64,000 nt of DNA from Diplonema japonicum (lineage: Eukaryota > Euglenozoa > Diplonemea > Diplonemida > Diplonemidae), in contig OZ025712.1 in assembly GCA_964019335.1 (NCBI GenBank), positions 437,614-501,613 on the forward strand, read 5' to 3'. Shown here piece by piece: positions 59,609-64,000 of this stretch. The translations under genes and the position numbers were made by a program. Each line of letters starts with the position of its first letter. Position 1 is the stretch's first letter. The notes under the pieces were generated by a model that searched no databases, was not told where the DNA came from, and saw only the letters and a list, made by a program, of their open reading frames with translations.

Positions 59609-61669
59609 ATGTCTTACGACGGAGCCATCGGTATCGATTTGGGAACGACCTACTCGTGCGTGGGTGTGTGGCAGAATGAGCGTGTGGAGATCATCGCGAA
59701 CGACCAGGGGAACAGGACCACCCCCTCGTACGTGGCCTTCACTGACAGCGAGCGTCTGATCGGTGACGCCGCGAAGAACCAGGTGGCGATGAACCCCACG
59801 AACACCGTGTTCGACGCGAAGAGGTTGATCGGGAGGAAGCTCCAGGACTCGTCGGTGCAGAGCGACATGAAGCACTGGCCCTTCAAGGTGGTGGCCAAGG
59901 CTGACGGGAAGCCCCTGATCCAGGTGCAGTACATGGGTGAGGAGAAGCAGTTCATGCCTGAGGAGATCTCCGCCATGATCCTCGTCAAGATGAAGGAGAC
60001 CGCTGAGGCCTTCCTCGGAAAGGAGATCAAGAAGTCCGTCGTGACTGTCCCCGCCTACTTCAACGACTCGCAGCGTCAGGCCACCAAGGACGCCGGTACC
60101 ATCTCCGGGATGGAGGTTCTCCGTATCATCAACGAGCCCACGGCGGCTGCCATCGCCTACGGTCTTGACAAGGCGGACGAGGCGGAGCAGAACATCCTCA
60201 TCTTCGACCTTGGTGGTGGTACCTTCGATGTGACCCTCCTCACCATCGACGGTGGGATCTTCGAGGTGAAGGCGACCGCTGGTGACACCCACTTGGGTGG
60301 AGAGGACTTCGACAACAGGATGGTGAACCACTTCGTTGAGGAGTTCAAGAGGAAGAACAAGAAGGACCTTACCGTGAACCAGAGGGCCCTCAGGAGGTTG
60401 AGGACTGCTTGCGAGAGGGCCAAGAGGGCTCTCTCCTCGGCCGCCCAGACCAGCATTGAGATCGACTCCCTCTTCGAGGGTATTGACTTCTACACCTCCA
60501 TCACCAGGGCCAGGTTCGAGGAGCTGTGCGCGGACCTCTTCCGTTCGTGCCTGCGCCCCGTTGAGCAGGTGCTCGGTGACGCCAAGATGGACAAGAGGTC
60601 CATCCACGAGGTTGTGCTTGTCGGTGGGTCCACCCGTATCCCCAAGATCCAGGGCATGGTGAGCGACTTCTTCGGTGGAAAGGAGCTGAACAAGTCGATC
60701 AACCCCGACGAGGCCGTCGCCTTCGGGGCCGCCGTCCAGGCCTTCGTCCTGACTGGTGGACAGTCCAAGCAGACCGAGCAGATCCTTCTCCTTGACGTGA
60801 CCCCCCTGACCTGCGGTATCGAGACCGCTGGTGGTGTGATGACCTCCCTCATCAAGAGGAACACCACCATCCCCACCAAGAAGAGCCAGGTCTTCTCCAC
60901 CTACAGCGACAACCAGCCCGGTGTGCACATCCAGGTATGAAGAAAGAGAAGAAGAAGAAGAAGAAGAAAAAAATAATGACAAAACACAGGTGTTCGAGGG
61001 TGAGAGGGCGATGACCAAGGACTGCCACCAGCTCGGAACCTTCGACCTGTCTGGGATCCCCCCTGCTCCCCGTGGTGTGCCCCAGATCGAGGTGACCTTC
61101 GACGTGGACGCCAACGGTATCATGAACGTGTCTGCTGAGGACAAGACCACCGGGAAGAAGTCGCAGGTGACCATCACCAACGACAAGGGCAGGTTGTCGC
61201 AGGCTGAGATCGACGCCATGTGCAAGGACGCCGAGAAGTACGCCGAGTCGGACAAGCTGGCAAAGGAGCGCATCGAGGCGAAGAACGGTCTTGAGAACTA
61301 CGCCTACTCCATGAAGAACACCATCAACGACGAGAAGACTGGTGCCCTCATGGGTGAGGACGAGAAGAAGAAGGTCAACGACGCCTGCGAGGAGGCCATC
61401 AAGTGGCTCGACAACTCCCAGGAGGTATGAGACATAACACAACACAACACAACACAACACAACACAACACAACACCACAGGCCTCGAAGGAGGAGTACGA
61501 GAGCAGGATGAAGGAGCTTGAGGGTATCTGCTCCCCCATCGTGAAGAAGATGTACGAGCAGCAGGGTGGTGCTGGTGGCATGCCTGAGGGTATGGGCGGT
61601 ATGCCGGGTGGCATGCCCGGTGCTGGTGCAGGTGCCGGGGCCGGGCCCCAGGTCGAGGAGGTTGACTAA
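59609..61669 (+). CDS. HSP70: Cytosolic Hsp70
   Basis: Three exons: 59609-60934, 60990-61424 and 61481-61669; introns 55 and 56 nt, the second made of (AACAC) repeats. 649 residues: [12 protein letters not shown] at the start, the ATPase motif [14 protein letters not shown], the substrate domain, a GGMP-type tail and the terminal EEVD that binds TPR co-chaperones, which marks the cytosolic isoform. The acceptor AG at 59586-59587 lies right behind tRNA-Arg. Strong codon bias suggests high expression. A 561-codon minus-strand ORF over this gene is a mirror artefact. Confidence 0.96.
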
Positions 61670-61729
61670 GATGACGCAATAGATCGTTCGCTTCCCTTTC
61701 CCTTTTTTCTCTTTCGTTTTTAGGTTAAG

Positions 61730-61990
61730 ATGCCTGCAAAGATCATGTCAGGTACTAGTTTCATTATTTCGCATATTTATTCACATAATTCGCTTCCATT
61801 TGTTATTTTTAACTCATCACAGTTTTTCATGCATCACACGTAATTAGTCGCTTGCGCGGTTGCACTTTGCGTGGCCCCAACTGGTCTGCACGGACCTACC
61901 CTCGGAGCTGAGTATGTTGGATTAGTATTGTCGAATGCGTGCTATATTTTATACGTTTTAGATGATGCCAGGCAGTCAGTTGACAAATAG
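61730..61990 (+). CDS. Possible small membrane protein, two exons
   Basis: Tentative: exon 61730-61751, intron 61752-61847 (96 nt, GTACTA...TTAG), exon 61848-61990, giving 54 residues with two hydrophobic stretches (VACAVALCVAP and YVGLVLSNACYILYVL) and a charged end. A T-rich tract and AG at 61722-61723 precede the ATG. The intron is longer and less canonical than others, so this remains uncertain. No family recognised. Confidence 0.35.
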
Positions 61991-63253
61991 AGTCGGGAAA
62001 AGTACTCCAAAGCTGCTGGGACGCTAGTAGGAGCCATTGAAGGGTGCCTCCCGCTCAAGTAGGGTGCCGATCGTGCCTTGTGTGTCTTTTGAAAAAAAAA
62101 AAAAAAGAAATCCAACGATTCTAAAGCTACAGTTTCTGTACTTTATTGTGGTCGTTCGTGTTCTGCTGGTGCCTGCCGCCTCTGCCTGGGTTTGCCGCTG
62201 CGTCCGTCGTCCGTCGTCGCCGTCGTCCGGGGGGGTTGTTTTGCCCGTCGGCCTGCCCGCCGCTTACCGAAAGGATCCCCTCCCCCAACACACACTTTAA
62301 AAAAAAATAAAAAAATAAAAAATGGATCCAAGACGGAGTGACCGCGCAAACCGCAGGGAGAAGGAACCCCGACAGGCCGCCAGGCTGCACACGACGCCAG
62401 GGCCGACCCAACCAGACTATCTGGTTGGGCAGTATGAATCCCCACCCCCACCCCCTAGATCCCCCCACCCCCTTTAGAAAAAAAAATAAAATAAAAAAAT
62501 CGCGTTTCTGAGAAAAAAAAAAAAGGGAAAAATAAAAGAATAGGGAACAGGTGCTACAACGGCCAGGCTAGATAGAACCACTTAGATTTTTTTTTTTTTT
62601 TTTTTTTTCCGCACCCAAAAGGGGTGCCAAAATGGGGCTGGACGGACGCAGATGCCTACAGGGGGTTTTTGTAAGTTTGAAAACCGAAAATTCCGGATGC
62701 AAATTTGGCTCCGCGGTGTTCTTGGTGTTCAGGCTCCCTGTCTGCCAGGGCTGGCCCACCATGGCTGTTTTTTTTTTTTTTTTTTTCTTTTTTCTTTTTT
62801 CTTTTGTGGTGATGTGTTTTTCCTGTTTTTGATTTTCTTCTTCCCCCGCTCTATGCTTTTTCGCATGGACATTGGTCACTCTGCCCCTTTCCCCTTTTTT
62901 GATTCTCCCTCTTTCCCCCTCCTAAATTTTACCCCCTGCCCCACTCATTCCTCCCTAGTATGTTTTTGAATTTGCCTCTTCTTCTTTTAAGCCTTTTTTG
63001 AGATTTTTATTTTTGAATTTTTATCATTTGGAGTTGCTTCTTCTTCTTCCCCTCTCCCTCCCATAAAGAAAAAGAGAAACCCATGCCTTCCTCGCAGGTT
63101 GGAACTTGATTGTCTGTTTTGGAATATTTTTATTTTCTCTTAAGATTTATCGTGCCTTGTGTGTCTTTTGAAGAAAAAAAAAAAAAAAAAACATTCTCAA
63201 GTCCCCCTTTTTATTTATTTTCTCAAGTCCCCCTTTTTAAAAAAAAAAATTTT
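61991..63253. other. Non-coding, low-complexity DNA
   Basis: No gene recognised. A GC-rich patch (62150-62290) and long A and T runs. The string ATCGTGCCTTGTGTGTCTTTTGAA followed by A-runs occurs near 62067 and again near 63150, so two copies of some 3' end (poly(A) retroposon tail) may be present. Confidence 0.45.
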
Positions 63254-63311
63254 TTTGCGGGTTTGCGGGTTTGCGGGTTTTTTTGGCAAATAACAATGGA
63301 CCCACCCGTGC

Positions 63312-63355
<44 letters not shown>
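63254..63355. repeat. TTTGCGGG x3, 32-bp module and T39 run
   Basis: Three TTTGCGGG octamers, a T7 run, then a unique module GGCAAATAACAATGGACC... ending in GCGAAAC, then T39. The same module occurs twice in opposite orientation at 63714-63745 and 63783-63814, next to the large array. Part of an inverted arrangement. Confidence 0.8.
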
Positions 63356-63713
63356 CTGTTGTTTCTTTTTCTTTTTCTTATTTTTCTTTCTATCTTAAAA
63401 TTTTTAATCTTCCTAGTTTAAAAGTTTAAAAGAAAGAAAATGAAAAAGATTGTTTGATATGGGTTCTAGGTTTTAAAAAAAAAAAAAAAATTAATTAATT
63501 CTTTTTCCCTCCTCCATCTCTTCCTCTCAAGTTTCGATAGCCCTCCCACCCCCCCCAACTTTCTTGAACTTCTTTTCACCTTTTTCCTCCCCTACCTCTC
63601 CTTGGTTCCCAGTGAACGAGAAAGAACGAAAGTAAATAAAAAAAGCCTTTCCCGTCCCTTGTTCACTCCGCCGTGCACCCCGATATCCTCCTCTCTTTAG
63701 TTTCTTCCCCCTA

Positions 63714-63744
63714 GTTTCGCATGGGTGGGTCCATTGTTATTTGC

Positions 63745-63787
<43 letters not shown>

Positions 63788-63821
63788 GCACGGGTGGGTC
63801 CATTGTTATTTGCCAAAAAAA
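63714..63821. repeat. Two direct copies of the 32-bp module with A runs
   Basis: GTTTCGC(A)(T/C)GGGTGGGTCC... ending TTTGCC, at 63714-63745 and 63783-63814, separated by A37 (63746-63782) and followed by A7. Reverse-complement of the module at 63285-63316. Confidence 0.8.
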
Positions 63822-63822
63822 T

Positions 63823-64000
63823 CCGCAAACCCGCAAACCCGCAAACCCGCAAACCCGCAAACCCGCAAACCCGCAAACCCGCAAACCCGCAAACCCGCAA
63901 ACCCGCAAACCCGCAAACCCGCAAACCCGCAAACCCGCAAACCCGCAAACCCGCAAACCCGCAAACCCGCAAACCCGCAAACCCGCAAACCCGCAAACCC
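63823..64000. repeat. (CCCGCAAA)n octamer array running off the window
   Basis: About 22 near-perfect octamers to the right edge. The strand bias (G-rich TTTGCGGG on the other strand) recalls telomeric repeats, but on a right-hand chromosome end the + strand should be G-rich. It is therefore an internal or misoriented array, or a satellite. Peptide ORFs across it are meaningless. Confidence 0.85.

Noticed and set aside
59588-61273. 561-codon minus-strand ORF over Hsp70
   Set aside because: It mirrors the biased codons of the Hsp70 exons, runs across both introns, and its product resembles nothing. The + strand gene is certain.
61681-61730. Additional exon after Hsp70
   Set aside because: The EEVD terminus and stop at 61667-61669 complete the protein; what follows is a separate leader.
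63823-64000. CRISPR array
   Set aside because: Pure 8-base units without spacers; a satellite or telomere-like array in eukaryotic DNA.
63823-64000. Chromosome end (telomere)
   Set aside because: On a right-hand end the + strand should be G-rich; here it is C-rich. Kept only as a telomere-like repeat.

Overview
This is nuclear DNA of a eukaryotic microbe, probably a free-living flagellate. Pointers are: protein genes broken by tiny spliceosomal introns (mostly 31-56 nt, donor GTATG, acceptor CACAG); eukaryotic-type tRNAs for Val, Ala, Lys and Arg; cytosolic Hsp70 ending in EEVD; and recognisable eL36, RPB10, DAD1, TRMT13, IK/RED, MMTAG2 and UNC119. Motile-cilium candidates (UNC119, an LRRC43-like protein) suggest a flagellum, and a dienoyl-CoA reductase ending in AKL suggests peroxisomes or glycosomes. 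Every protein gene, tRNA and transposon reading frame is on the + strand. Nearly every start codon sits 0-40 nt after a CAG/ACAG-type acceptor, and several stop-to-acceptor gaps are only 38-75 nt. This looks like polycistronic transcription with spliced-leader trans-splicing, as in Euglenozoa (a diplonemid would fit) or dinoflagellate relatives. Lineage is inference and uncertain.

Layout. 1-3928: tandem array of a secreted-protein gene with an 1849-bp period (one partial and two complete copies, apparently identical). 4705-17985: EF-hand-like protein, MMTAG2, UNC119, LRRC43-like, a PH-like protein, a small membrane protein, a six-C2 protein and another small membrane protein. 18100-27312: tight run of TRMT13, a type II membrane glycosyltransferase, two unknowns, eL36, IK/RED and RPB10. 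27462-33166: two paralogous, many-exon secreted proteins with GPI-type tails flanking DAD1; a piggyBac-like remnant follows. 35309-52732: a coiled-coil protein, a GH172-like secreted protein, dienoyl-CoA reductase, a MATH-like protein, a glutaredoxin-truncated globin fusion, a membrane glycosyltransferase-like protein, a COPI-associated-type membrane protein, a CCCH/LRR protein, a nucleotide-sugar transporter, a ZPR1-domain protein, a small protein, a secreted cyclophilin, a PARP-like protein and an enoyl reductase-like protein.

53122-59561 is a tRNA neighbourhood loaded with mobile DNA: two 5'-truncated copies of an RNase H-bearing LINE, a piggyBac element nested in one, and a short poly(A) retroposon. 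All three retroelement 3' ends lie within 16 bp upstream of a tRNA gene. Hsp70 (59609-61669) follows directly after tRNA-Arg. The right end (about 62000-64000) is low-complexity DNA ending in an array of the octamer CCCGCAAA that runs off the window.

Functional threads: secretory pathway and glycosylation (DAD1, nucleotide-sugar transporter, two glycosyltransferase-like proteins, COPI-associated protein, several secreted proteins), cilium and lipid-anchor traffic (UNC119, LRRC43-like, two candidate N-myristoylated proteins), and RNA biology (IK, TRMT13, CCCH protein, RPB10).
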